The notes beneath the pieces are model-generated. The model made no database searches. It was not told the origin of the DNA and saw nothing but the letters and a program-made list of their open reading frames with translations. Below, piece by piece: positions 1 through 6,344 of a stretch of 14,856 nt of DNA (the first letter of the stretch is position 1; each line of letters starts with the position of its first letter). Source of the stretch: Anaerolineales bacterium (lineage in GTDB: Bacteria > Chloroflexota > Anaerolineae > Anaerolineales > DRMV01); contig WGAK01000177.1 in assembly GCA_015494815.1 (NCBI GenBank), positions 1 to 14,856 of the forward strand, in the 5' to 3' direction. Both the position numbers and the translations under genes were made by a program.

Positions 1-545
1 CCCGGCGCGGTGCACGAGTTGGAAATCATGAACATGTTGGCGTCGGTCACGATTTGCGCCGCCGGGGTGCAGGCGCTGGAGCAGTTGGCGCCGATGATGC
101 CCACGACCTTGTCGTTGGAGGTCAACTTCTGGGCCGCAATCTGACCACCCTCGGCGTTACACTGGGAGTCCTCGACCACCAGTTCCACCGGGTGCCCCAT
201 GACCTCGGGGCGCTCGCTCTGCGCGACCTTGATGCCGCCCAGGCCGGCCTCGCCGTAGTTGGCCGCGCCACCGCTGAGCACCTGCATCACGCCGATTTGA
301 ATCGGCTCGTCGGGGCCAATCTCCACGCAGCCCCACTCGTCCTCGCAGGTGGCCTCGGTCGTCTCGCCACCCTCGCTCTTGGCCTCCTCGGTGGCCGGGG
401 CTTCCTCTTTGGGCGCCTCGGTCGCCGCGGCTTCTTCTTTGGGCGCTTCGGTGGCCGGGGTCTCGGCCTTGCCACCGCACGCCGCCAGCGCCAGGGCCAA
501 CATGGCCACCAACGCTAACACGATGAGCCAGTGTTTCTTGCTCAT
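1..545 (-). CDS. ABC transporter substrate-binding lipoprotein, type 1 periplasmic-binding fold (partial)
   Basis: Only the first 181 codons are present; the gene runs off the left edge. The protein starts with a lipoprotein signal: Lys-Lys, a hydrophobic stretch, then the lipobox LALAAC with the lipidated Cys at residue 23. Next comes a Thr/Glu/Pro/Ala/Lys linker (about 25-60) containing a repeated ATEAPKEEA unit, then the start of a mature domain, IQIGVMQVLSGGAANYGEAG. Further on are VELVVEDSQC and VVGIIGANCSSACTPAAQI. This pattern (opening strand, ligand loop, 'IIGA.CSS...A' segment) is that of the Leu/Ile/Val- and urea-type binding proteins (Peripla_BP_6, LivJ/UrtA-like). It should capture an amino acid or amide outside the membrane for an ABC importer. 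The ATG at 543-545 follows a strong GGAGGAG at 551-557, five bases away. The exact ligand cannot be read. Confidence 0.9.
   Translation of the reverse strand, partial: MSKKHWLIVLALVAMLALALAACGGKAETPATEAPKEEAAATEAPKEEAPATEEAKSEGGETTEATCEDEWGCVEIGPDEPIQIGVMQVLSGGAANYGEAGLGGIKVAQSERPEVMGHPVELVVEDSQCNAEGGQIAAQKLTSNDKVVGIIGANCSSACTPAAQIVTDANMFMISNSCTAP
391..460. repeat. 30-bp tandem repeat coding for the lipoprotein linker
   Basis: Two adjacent 30-base copies (391-420 and 421-450) differ at only a few, mostly third-codon, positions, and a 10-base start of a third copy follows (451-460). Each copy encodes the ten-residue linker unit around ATEAPKEEA. Such units can gain or lose copies by slippage without breaking the frame and only lengthen the tether between the membrane and the binding domain. 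Confidence 0.8.
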
Positions 546-590
546 CTCTTCTCCTCCGACTTGGAATTCCACCCACTGGGTGGTGTCCCT

Positions 591-618
591 ATTGTACGCG
601 AAAACCGAATGGCGTCAA
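591..618 (-). promoter_or_regulatory. Probable sigma-70-type promoter of the lipoprotein gene
   Basis: On the minus strand, TTGACG (618-613) and TACAAT (596-591) are separated by 16 bases. These match the -35 and -10 consensus at 5/6 each. The predicted transcript start is near 584, about 39 bases before the ATG. A near-perfect dyad (621-636) lies just upstream of the -35 box. Confidence 0.6.
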
Positions 619-620
619 GT

Positions 621-636
621 GTGAGAAATTTTTCAC
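621..636. promoter_or_regulatory. 16-bp near-palindrome, candidate operator
   Basis: GTGAGAAATTTTTCAC matches its own reverse complement at 14 of 16 positions. It is unusually AT-rich for this window and ends two bases upstream of the -35 box of the leftward promoter. It is a plausible regulator-binding site for the lipoprotein gene. The half-site spacing (8 bases between TGTGA and TCAC) is wrong for a classical CRP site. Confidence 0.45.
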
Positions 637-854
637 CAAATCTGCGCCGTTCAGGCCCGCGGGCTGGCCCCACCTCGGCTCCAAATCCGTCAGAAAGGAA
701 GATTCTACGGCCAGAGAACGCGCATAATGGCACGCTCTTAAAGCGCCCAAATCGGCAGACAATCACGGCGTCAAGGTCCTCGCAACACCGACGACCGGGG
801 TGCGATGCGCCACACTCCCCGGCAGCCTGCCTGCGCAGCCGTCCAGGGCCGGTA

Positions 855-863
855 TGGTATAAT
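855..863 (+). promoter_or_regulatory. Extended -10 promoter element for mreB
   Basis: TGGTATAAT fits TGnTATAAT, an extended -10 element with a perfect -10 hexamer. No good -35 box lies 17 bases upstream. A start near 870 would give a leader of about 74 bases, beginning with the hairpin at 871-891. The 16 bases around the box recur at the minus-strand promoter near 14554. Confidence 0.6.
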
Positions 864-870
864 CCCTGCG

Positions 871-891
871 CTGCCCGCCCAGCGCGGGCAG
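871..891 (+). other. Hairpin at the 5' end of the mreB leader
   Basis: CTGCCCGC (871-878) pairs perfectly with GCGGGCAG (884-891) across a five-base loop, and can extend by a G-U and a C-G pair. It sits at the predicted 5' end of the transcript, where such a structure may protect the mRNA. No T-run follows, so it is not a terminator. Confidence 0.5.
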
Positions 892-943
892 TGGCGCGCG
901 GCACGCTCGCGGCCCTGGAGCCCATCGTCTTTGGAGGCCCGGC

Positions 944-2002
944 TTGGGGTTCAACCCGCTCAATTGGCTTTTTGGCCTGTTCGCGCTGGATATGGGCATT
1001 GACCTGGGCACGGCCAACACCCTGGTCTATGTGCGCGGCAAAGGCATCGTGTTGCACGAACCCTCGTGGGTGGCGGTGGACAAACGTACCCGCCGCCCCT
1101 TGTATGTCGGCAGCGAGGCCAAGCGCATGGTCGGCCGCGCGCCCGCGTCGCTCCAGGTCATCCGCCCGGTGCGAGATGGCGTCATCGCGGAGTTCGACAT
1201 CACCACCGCCCTGCTGGAATACCTCATCCTCAAAGCCCACGAGCAGAGTTTCGTGCCCTTCCCCCGGCCGCGGGTGGTGGTGGGCATCCCCGCAGGGGTG
1301 ACCGAGGTGGAGATGCGGGCCGTGTACGACGCCGCGCTCAACGCGGGCGCGCGCGAGGTGCACCTCATCGAGGAGCCCCTGGCCGCCGCGCTGGGCTCCG
1401 GCCTGCCCATCCACGATGTGCAGGGCACCATGATTGTGGACATCGGCGGCGGCACCACCGAGATTGCGGTGCTCTCCATGGGCGGCGTGGTGGTTTCCCG
1501 CTCGCTGCGGGTGGCCGGCGATGAGATGGACGAGGCCATCATCCAATATATTCGCAACAAATACAACCTGCTCATCGGCCCGCGCATGGCCGAGAACATC
1601 AAGATGGAAATCGGCTCCGCGTACCCGCTGCCCGAAGAACGTACCATGCAGGTGCGGGGCCGCAGCCTGGTCAGTGGCCTGCCCCAGGCCGTCGAGGTTT
1701 CATCGGTGGAAATGCGGGAGGCCCTGGCCCGGCCGTTGGAAACCATCATCGAGACCGCCCGGGACCTGCTGGACGAGGCCCCGCCCGAAATCGTGGCCGA
1801 CTTGATGGAAAACGGCGTGTGTCTGGCCGGGGGTGGCTCGCTGCTGCAAGGCCTGGACCGGCGGCTGAGCGAAGAATTGCGGCTGCGCGCCTGGGTGGCC
1901 GAAGACCCGGTGTCCGCGGTGGCGCGCGGCGCGGGTATGGTACTCGAAGACCTCGACCAGTACCGCCGCCTGCTCATCGACGCGGAACGCTACCTGGGGT
2001 AG
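944..2002 (+). CDS. mreB: Rod-shape determining protein MreB (bacterial actin homologue)
   Basis: MreB forms ATP-dependent filaments under the inner membrane that guide wall-synthesis complexes along the cell sides. The 352-residue product has the usual family length and its nucleotide-binding motifs: phosphate 1 DLGTANT (20-26), connector/catalytic region HLIEEPLAAALG (140-151), phosphate 2 DIGGGTTE (166-173) and adenosine loop LAGGGSLLQG (294-303). The N-terminus, GFNPLNWLFGLFALD, could form the membrane-binding amphipathic helix known in this family. The start is taken as TTG at 944 because GGAGG (933-937) lies six bases before it; an internal ATG at 992 would remove that helix and has no such site. 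It is followed by mreC and mreD on the same strand, the classical order. Confidence 0.97.
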   Translation: MGFNPLNWLFGLFALDMGIDLGTANTLVYVRGKGIVLHEPSWVAVDKRTRRPLYVGSEAKRMVGRAPASLQVIRPVRDGVIAEFDITTALLEYLILKAHEQSFVPFPRPRVVVGIPAGVTEVEMRAVYDAALNAGAREVHLIEEPLAAALGSGLPIHDVQGTMIVDIGGGTTEIAVLSMGGVVVSRSLRVAGDEMDEAIIQYIRNKYNLLIGPRMAENIKMEIGSAYPLPEERTMQVRGRSLVSGLPQAVEVSSVEMREALARPLETIIETARDLLDEAPPEIVADLMENGVCLAGGGSLLQGLDRRLSEELRLRAWVAEDPVSAVARGAGMVLEDLDQYRRLLIDAERYLG

Positions 2003-2006
2003 ACCG

Positions 2007-2045
2007 CCCGGCCCTCAACCGTCCCCCAGGGCCTGAGGGCCCGGG
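2007..2045 (+). other. Intercistronic hairpin between mreB and mreC
   Basis: GGCCCTCA (2010-2017) pairs with TGAGGGCC (2034-2041). Past a single bulged C, CCC (2007-2009) pairs with GGG (2043-2045). No T-tract follows, so termination is unlikely. It may set relative mreB/mreC levels through mRNA processing or by limiting ribosome access to mreC. Confidence 0.45.
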
Positions 2046-2057
2046 ACCCAACGAACC

Positions 2058-2906
2058 ATGCGTGTGCGCTCCCTTCCTTCGTGGCTCATCGTGGCCCTGC
2101 TGTTGACCGGCCTGCTGCTGCTGGCCTGGGGGGGCTACCTGGCGCCGGTGGTGCGCCTGGTCAGCGCGCCGGTGCTGCAGGCCCAGAGCGCGGTGGTGCG
2201 CTATGTCACCGCGGTGCGTGACTACCTGCGCACGCCCACCGATGTGCAAGCCCTGCGACGGCGCAACCAGGAACTGGAAGCCCAGGTAGCCGAACTGCAA
2301 ACCCAGGTCGCCCTGCTGCAACAGCAAGTGGCCGACCTGAGCCTGTACGCGGCCCTGCTGGACTTCGCCCGCGCGCACCCCGAACACGAATACAAGACCG
2401 CGCAGGTCATCGGCCGCGACCCCAGCCCCTTTTTGCACTACATCATCATCAACCTGGGCAGCGACGACGGCATCCGGCCGGGCATGCCGGTGGTGAGCGC
2501 GCAGGGTCTGGTGGGCCAGGTGGTGGCCGTCATCCCCCGGGCCGCGCGCGTGCGGCTCATCACGGACCCAACCTCGCGCGTCAGCGTGCGGGTGCTGCCC
2601 TCCAACACCGAGGCCCTGCTGATGGGCAGCGTGACCGGCGACTTGAGCCTGGACCTGGTACCCCTGGATGCCACCATCAACCCCGGCGACCTGGTGGTCA
2701 CCGCGGGCCTGGGCGGCGCGTATCCGCCCAACATTTTGGTGGGCCAGGTGCTGAGTACCCGGCGGCTGGCCCACGCGCTGTTCCAGGAGGTCGCGGTGCA
2801 GCCGGCCACGCCCTTCGCCGACCTGCGGCTGGTGCTGGTCATCGTCAACTTCCGGCCGGTGGACATCGCGCCCCTCATCCCCACGCCGGGCGCGACCACA
2901 CCCTGA
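2058..2906 (+). CDS. mreC: Cell shape-determining protein MreC
   Basis: MreC is a single-pass membrane protein that links the MreB scaffold to wall synthases on the outer side of the membrane. The 282 residues show a short cytoplasmic start, one membrane helix (about 9-25), a coiled coil (about 62-100, with repeated Leu/Gln/Glu heptads), then a beta-rich domain (about 115-265). That domain carries family features: QVIGRDPSPFLHYIIINLGSDDGI (117-139 region), GMPVVSAQGLVGQV (142-155) and VRLITDPTSRVSVRV. The length is normal. The ATG at 2058 lies 55 bases after mreB, and I see no clear Shine-Dalgarno sequence before it, unlike nearly all other genes here. Translation may depend on ribosomes arriving from mreB. 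Confidence 0.95.
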   Translation: MRVRSLPSWLIVALLLTGLLLLAWGGYLAPVVRLVSAPVLQAQSAVVRYVTAVRDYLRTPTDVQALRRRNQELEAQVAELQTQVALLQQQVADLSLYAALLDFARAHPEHEYKTAQVIGRDPSPFLHYIIINLGSDDGIRPGMPVVSAQGLVGQVVAVIPRAARVRLITDPTSRVSVRVLPSNTEALLMGSVTGDLSLDLVPLDATINPGDLVVTAGLGGAYPPNILVGQVLSTRRLAHALFQEVAVQPATPFADLRLVLVIVNFRPVDIAPLIPTPGATTP

Positions 2907-2915
2907 GGGGCTGCC

Positions 2916-3431
2916 ATGCGGGTATATGTAGGTGGCTTGCTGCTGCTGGGGCTGGCCGTGGTGCTGCAGAGCGCGGTGGTCAGTCAATGGCGCTGGCTGC
3001 AAGGCGCGCCCGACCTGCCGCTGCTGGTATGGGCCGCGTGGGTCACGCGCGAGCGCCGCGCCGCGCCGGCGTGGTTCTGGGCCTTTGTGGTGGGCGCGCT
3101 GTGGGGGGTGTATTCGGCCCTGCCCCCGGCCGCGGGGCTGGTGGTGTATGCCGCGGCCGGGCTGCTGGCCCAGGCGCTGCGTCGCCGCATCTGGCACCCG
3201 CCCTACCTGCTGCTGTTCCTGCTGGTGTTCGGAGGCTCGCTGCTCACCCAGGGCCTGACCTACGGCCTGGTTCGGCTGCTCATGGGCGCGGCCATCCCCT
3301 TCCAGACCGCGCTGGTGCAGGTCATCTTGCCCACGGTGCTGCTCAACCTGCTGGCCGCGCTGCCGGTGTACGCGGTGGTCGCGGAATGGGCCGACTGGGT
3401 GCTGCCCCCCGACGAAGTACCCGGTTTGTAA
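2916..3431 (+). CDS. mreD: Rod shape-determining protein MreD
   Basis: MreD is a small integral membrane partner of MreC. The 171-residue product is almost entirely hydrophobic, with about five or six membrane segments (roughly 5-22, 30-43, 52-86, 95-118, 128-157). It contains the typical 'APDLPLLVWAAW' segment near residues 31-42, and a membrane region with VVGALWGVYSALPP (58-71). The start is ATG 2916, nine bases after the mreC stop, with GAGGGG at 2905-2910 overlapping that stop. Identity rests on size, topology and position after mreC, because MreD sequences are poorly conserved. Confidence 0.88.
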   Translation: MRVYVGGLLLLGLAVVLQSAVVSQWRWLQGAPDLPLLVWAAWVTRERRAAPAWFWAFVVGALWGVYSALPPAAGLVVYAAAGLLAQALRRRIWHPPYLLLFLLVFGGSLLTQGLTYGLVRLLMGAAIPFQTALVQVILPTVLLNLLAALPVYAVVAEWADWVLPPDEVPGL

Positions 3432-3470
3432 CCCCGCCCTTGCGGGTCCACATTTCGGCTGGAGGTGCTC

Positions 3471-4484
3471 ATGGACACCGTCGTAGACCCGACCCTGATG
3501 CCCGGCGCGCGCACGGCCGTGCGCCAGTGCATGGGCGTGACGCCGCGCGACCGCGTCTTCGTGCTCACCGACGACGAAACCTGGCCCATCGGCCAGGCCC
3601 TGCACGCCGCGGCCCAAGAGGTGGGCGCGGTTAGCACAGTACGCCGACTGGAGGAATTTGCGGCCCGCCCCATCGTGGAAGTGCCCGACACCCTGACGCA
3701 CGCCCTGACCGCATTCGCGCCCACGGTGACTTTTTACGCGGCCCAGGGCCAGCCCGGCGAAGTGCGCTTTCGCATGGCCCTGGCACCCCTGTTGCGCGAA
3801 CGCTTCGCCGTGCGCCACGGCCACATGATTGGCATTACCCCCTTGCTCATGCGCACCGGCATGACGGCCGACTACGAACAAGTGGCCGCGCGCACCCGCC
3901 AGGTCTACCAGCGGGTGAAGGAGGCACGGCGCATTCGAGTGACCTCACCCGACGGCACCGACTTCGTGGCCCATCTGGACCCTGCACGACGCCGCTGGGT
4001 GCCCTCCACCGGGCTGTATCACCAACCCGGCCAGTGGGGCAACCTGCCCGAAGGCGAGACCTTTACCGCGCCCGTAGACGCGGAGGGGGTGCTGGTGGTG
4101 CATTTGCTGGGGGATTACTTCAGCAAGAAGTACGGCCTGCTGGACGAGCCGCTGCGCCTGGAGGTGGCCGCAGGCCAGGTGCAAAAGGTCGTCCATCCCA
4201 ATGCGGCCCTGGCCCAAGAGGTCTGGGACTACATGGCGCAAGCGCCCAACGGCCGCCGGGTAGGGGAATTCGCCATCGGCACCAACGAGTTCTTGACCGA
4301 CCTCACCGGCAACCTGCTCCAGGACGAGAAGTTCCCCGGCGTGCATGTGGCCTTCGGCAATCCCTATCCCCACGCCACCGGCGCGGATTGGACCAGCCCG
4401 GTGCATGTGGATGTCATCCCCCTGCGGGTGAGCATCTGGGTGGATGGGGAACGCATCATGGCCGAAGGGCGGTTCACGCTGTGA
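3471..4484 (+). CDS. M29-family (aminopeptidase T-like) metallopeptidase
   Basis: This 337-residue protein resembles the leucyl aminopeptidases of peptidase family M29, cytoplasmic dimetal enzymes that remove N-terminal residues from peptides. All expected metal or catalytic positions can be placed: Glu196 in NLPEGETFTAP, Glu266 in GRRVGEFAIGTN, His292 in VHVAFGNPYPH, and His312/Asp314 in PVHVDVIP. The N-terminal half (1-150) shows the alpha/beta layout of the family with no catalytic residues. The length is a little short of the roughly 360-410 typical for the family. The ATG at 3471 follows GGAGG (3461-3465) by five bases. It lies 39 bases after mreD, so cotranscription with mreBCD is possible. 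It is convergent with the T-component gene, with only 27 bases between them and no visible terminator. Confidence 0.88.
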   Translation: MDTVVDPTLMPGARTAVRQCMGVTPRDRVFVLTDDETWPIGQALHAAAQEVGAVSTVRRLEEFAARPIVEVPDTLTHALTAFAPTVTFYAAQGQPGEVRFRMALAPLLRERFAVRHGHMIGITPLLMRTGMTADYEQVAARTRQVYQRVKEARRIRVTSPDGTDFVAHLDPARRRWVPSTGLYHQPGQWGNLPEGETFTAPVDAEGVLVVHLLGDYFSKKYGLLDEPLRLEVAAGQVQKVVHPNAALAQEVWDYMAQAPNGRRVGEFAIGTNEFLTDLTGNLLQDEKFPGVHVAFGNPYPHATGADWTSPVHVDVIPLRVSIWVDGERIMAEGRFTL

Positions 4485-4511
4485 GCGAGCGTCCGCGCGC
4501 CACGCGAGGCT

Positions 4512-5363
4512 TCACGGCCCCGGCAACCAGCCGGGCGGTACCCAAAAGTCCCCATACCCCGCCAGTTTGGCCGCGATGGTGAGCGCCAGCACCACTACGC
4601 CCACGGCCATGAGCAGGTAATCCCGGCGCTGATAGCGCAACTCGACAATCCAGGTGCGCCGGGGGCGAGCCCCGAAGGCGCGCAAGTCCATCGCGTCAAT
4701 GATGTCTTCGCCGTTGAGAATGGCCTGAATGGTCACCGGCACGATGAGCGGGGCCAGGTTGCGGATTTGACGCACCAGCCCCGCGCCCTTGCGTTCCAGT
4801 TCATAGCCGCGAGCCCGCTGGGCGTCCAGGGTGGTCTGGAAGTCGCGAGCCACCGAGGGCACCAGGCGAAAGGCCAGGTCGGTGGCCACCGCGAACTTGT
4901 CGTTGAGCCCCAGACCCCGAAAGGTCACGCCGTAGTGTGCGGGATGGATGGTGAAGGGGATGAGCAGGCCCAGGGTCGCCAGGGCCAGCATGCGCGCGAA
5001 CTGGCCCAACGCGAACACCACCTGCTCGACGCTGATAGCCCACACCCAGGGGCCCAGGTGCAGCCGCGCCCACGGATGGGCAACCTGATAGGCCTCTTCA
5101 CCGCCACGCCCCGTCAACGCGGTGATGAGCACCAGGAAGGTAATCAGCGGCAACACCACCAGCCAGAAACGCCGGGTTTCTTTCCAGGTCAGCCGCGCGC
5201 TGCGATAGGCCAGCAGGGTGAAGGCCAGCCATCCCGCCAGCCAGCGCAAGTCCCACACCTGCAGAATGGACAGCATGGCGCAGGCCGTGAAAATCAGGCG
5301 GGCGCGCGGGTCAAAGCGTTGGACGAGGGTGTCGCGGGCTTTGTAGGCCCAGGTGACCAGCAT
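4512..5363 (-). CDS. ecfT: ECF transporter T component (EcfT/CbiQ-like)
   Basis: EcfT is the membrane scaffold of energy-coupling-factor importers; it joins the two ATPases to the substrate-binding S component. The 283-residue protein opens with the typical segment 'DTLVQRFDPRARLIFTACA' (11-29). It has membrane helices at about 22-36, 40-53, 66-82, 108-138 and 248-268. A long cytoplasmic coupling region carries the first Ala-Arg-Gly motif, AQRARGYELE (181-190, ARG at 184-186), and a second, diverged motif, AMDLRAFGARPRR (224-236), where LRAFG replaces ARG-F. The start ATG (5361-5363) follows AGGAG (5369-5373) at five bases. It is the last gene of the ecfA-ecfS-ecfT set. Confidence 0.92.
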   Translation of the reverse strand: MLVTWAYKARDTLVQRFDPRARLIFTACAMLSILQVWDLRWLAGWLAFTLLAYRSARLTWKETRRFWLVVLPLITFLVLITALTGRGGEEAYQVAHPWARLHLGPWVWAISVEQVVFALGQFARMLALATLGLLIPFTIHPAHYGVTFRGLGLNDKFAVATDLAFRLVPSVARDFQTTLDAQRARGYELERKGAGLVRQIRNLAPLIVPVTIQAILNGEDIIDAMDLRAFGARPRRTWIVELRYQRRDYLLMAVGVVVLALTIAAKLAGYGDFWVPPGWLPGP

Positions 5364-5382
5364 GACGGCTCCTCAGGGGGAA

Positions 5383-5407
5383 GGGCCGGGGCGCGAGGCC
5401 CCGGCCC
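5383..5407 (-). other. Perfect GC hairpin between ecfS and ecfT
   Basis: GGGCCGGGGC (5383-5392) and GCCCCGGCCC (5398-5407) form a perfect 10-bp inverted repeat with a five-base loop. It lies 18 bases after the ecfS stop and ends 10 bases before the ecfT Shine-Dalgarno. The RNA read leftward has only two T after the stem, so it is not a standard intrinsic terminator. A processing or stability element that sets the S:T ratio, or a partial pause/termination site, would fit. Confidence 0.6.
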
Positions 5408-5424
5408 CTGCTGCGGCCAGGGCC

Positions 5425-6318
5425 TCAGCGCCCACTGCGCTGGCGGGCGTTCTGATAAGCCACATACAGAATGGGCACCAGGATGATGTCGAAGACCAGG
5501 TTGGTGCCCGCGGCGGGCAAAAATTCGCCGATGATGGCCGTGGTCACCGAGTAGCCGTTGACCCAGATGTCGGCGATGGACGCGAAGCCCATCCCCACGA
5601 TGACGCCCAGCGCGCCCCACACCACGGCCGCGGCCACATCCGGCTGCGCGCGCAGGGACCACCAGGCCACCACCAGAATGACCACCAGCAGGATGAGCAA
5701 CACCGGCGTCCACTGCCCCGCGGTGGTGCCGGCCCACGGGTGCTCCACCCCCGGGAAGGCGATGGTGAGCACCACGAACAGCGCCATCAGGCCCGTGACC
5801 CACATCAGCACCTTCTTGGTCACCCGCACGCGGGCATCGGCCCCGGCCCAGGCGTGCAACAGCCCCGGGATGAGCCCCATCAGGCCGTTGCCCAGGTCCC
5901 AGACGGGGTATACGCCCCAGCCCGTGAGCGCGTCGCCCAGGATGTTGCCCACCAGGCCGCTGAAGAAGCCCACCACGGGCCCGAAAGCCAGGCCCATGAA
6001 GATGGGGATGGCCACCGCCGGCCGCAGCGAGACGAAACTCACCGAGGGCAGTTGGAACACATTGGTGGCCCAGGAGAACACGCCGTACAGCACCGCGCCG
6101 ATGGCCATCATCACCACCTCGCGGGTGCCCACCTGCCAGATGGGCTTGGTGGCGAAGAACAGGTAGATGGCCATGACCAGCACCGCGCCGACGAAGTACA
6201 GCACCCAACCCGCGCCCGTGGCTTTGTCGCCTTGGGTGAGCAGGTTGGCCAGCCAGAGCACGATGGTGGCCGCCACCACCGCGCCCAACACCTGTTTGAG
6301 CATGGAACGACCGGTCAT
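5425..6318 (-). CDS. ECF transporter S component (COG4720/UPF0397-like), oversized
   Basis: This is the probable substrate-binding membrane subunit of the ECF importer. Residues 68-156 match the S-component pattern seen in COG4720/UPF0397 proteins: 'MAIGAVLYGVFSW' (71-83), SLRPAVAIPIFMGLAFGP (97-114), VGFFSGLVGNILGDALTGWG (116-135) and WDLGNGLMGLIPGL (140-153). At 297 residues with about eight or nine membrane helices (about 9-28, 36-55, 69-86, 98-122, 138-156, 170-188, 204-221, 230-250, 258-285), it is much longer than the usual six-helix S protein of about 180-200 residues. The ATG at 6316-6318 follows a perfect AGGAGG (6325-6330) at six bases. It lies 26 bases after ecfA. The substrate is not evident; vitamins or cofactor precursors are usual for the class. 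Confidence 0.8.
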   Translation of the reverse strand: MTGRSMLKQVLGAVVAATIVLWLANLLTQGDKATGAGWVLYFVGAVLVMAIYLFFATKPIWQVGTREVVMMAIGAVLYGVFSWATNVFQLPSVSFVSLRPAVAIPIFMGLAFGPVVGFFSGLVGNILGDALTGWGVYPVWDLGNGLMGLIPGLLHAWAGADARVRVTKKVLMWVTGLMALFVVLTIAFPGVEHPWAGTTAGQWTPVLLILLVVILVVAWWSLRAQPDVAAAVVWGALGVIVGMGFASIADIWVNGYSVTTAIIGEFLPAAGTNLVFDIILVPILYVAYQNARQRSGR

Positions 6319-6344
6319 ACGACACCTCCTTGGGACGAGCGGCA

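Larger units (their letters stand above)
546..943. other. Divergent intergenic control region
   Basis: These 398 bases separate the lipoprotein gene (leftward) from mreB (rightward). I see no convincing gene here. The region holds the leftward promoter at 591-618, a 16-bp dyad at 621-636, a rightward TATAAT at 858-863 and a leader hairpin at 871-891. The stretch from about 640 to 850 shows nothing I can name. Confidence 0.7.

Noticed and set aside
620..636. CRP/FNR binding site at the dyad
   Set aside because: The half-sites TGTGA and TCAC are eight bases apart instead of six, and the right half lacks the final A of the consensus.
3433..3446. Hairpin between mreD and the M29 gene as a terminator
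   Set aside because: The stem has only 5 bp with a four-base loop and is followed by mixed sequence, not a T-run, so termination is unlikely.
1974..3881. A long minus-strand open frame opposite mreC and mreD
   Set aside because: It is low-complexity His/Gln/Gly/Arg sequence without motifs, and it crosses several well-supported genes on the other strand.
4485..4511. Bidirectional terminator between the convergent M29 and ecfT genes
   Set aside because: Only 27 bases separate the stop codons, and I find no inverted repeat with flanking T or A runs.
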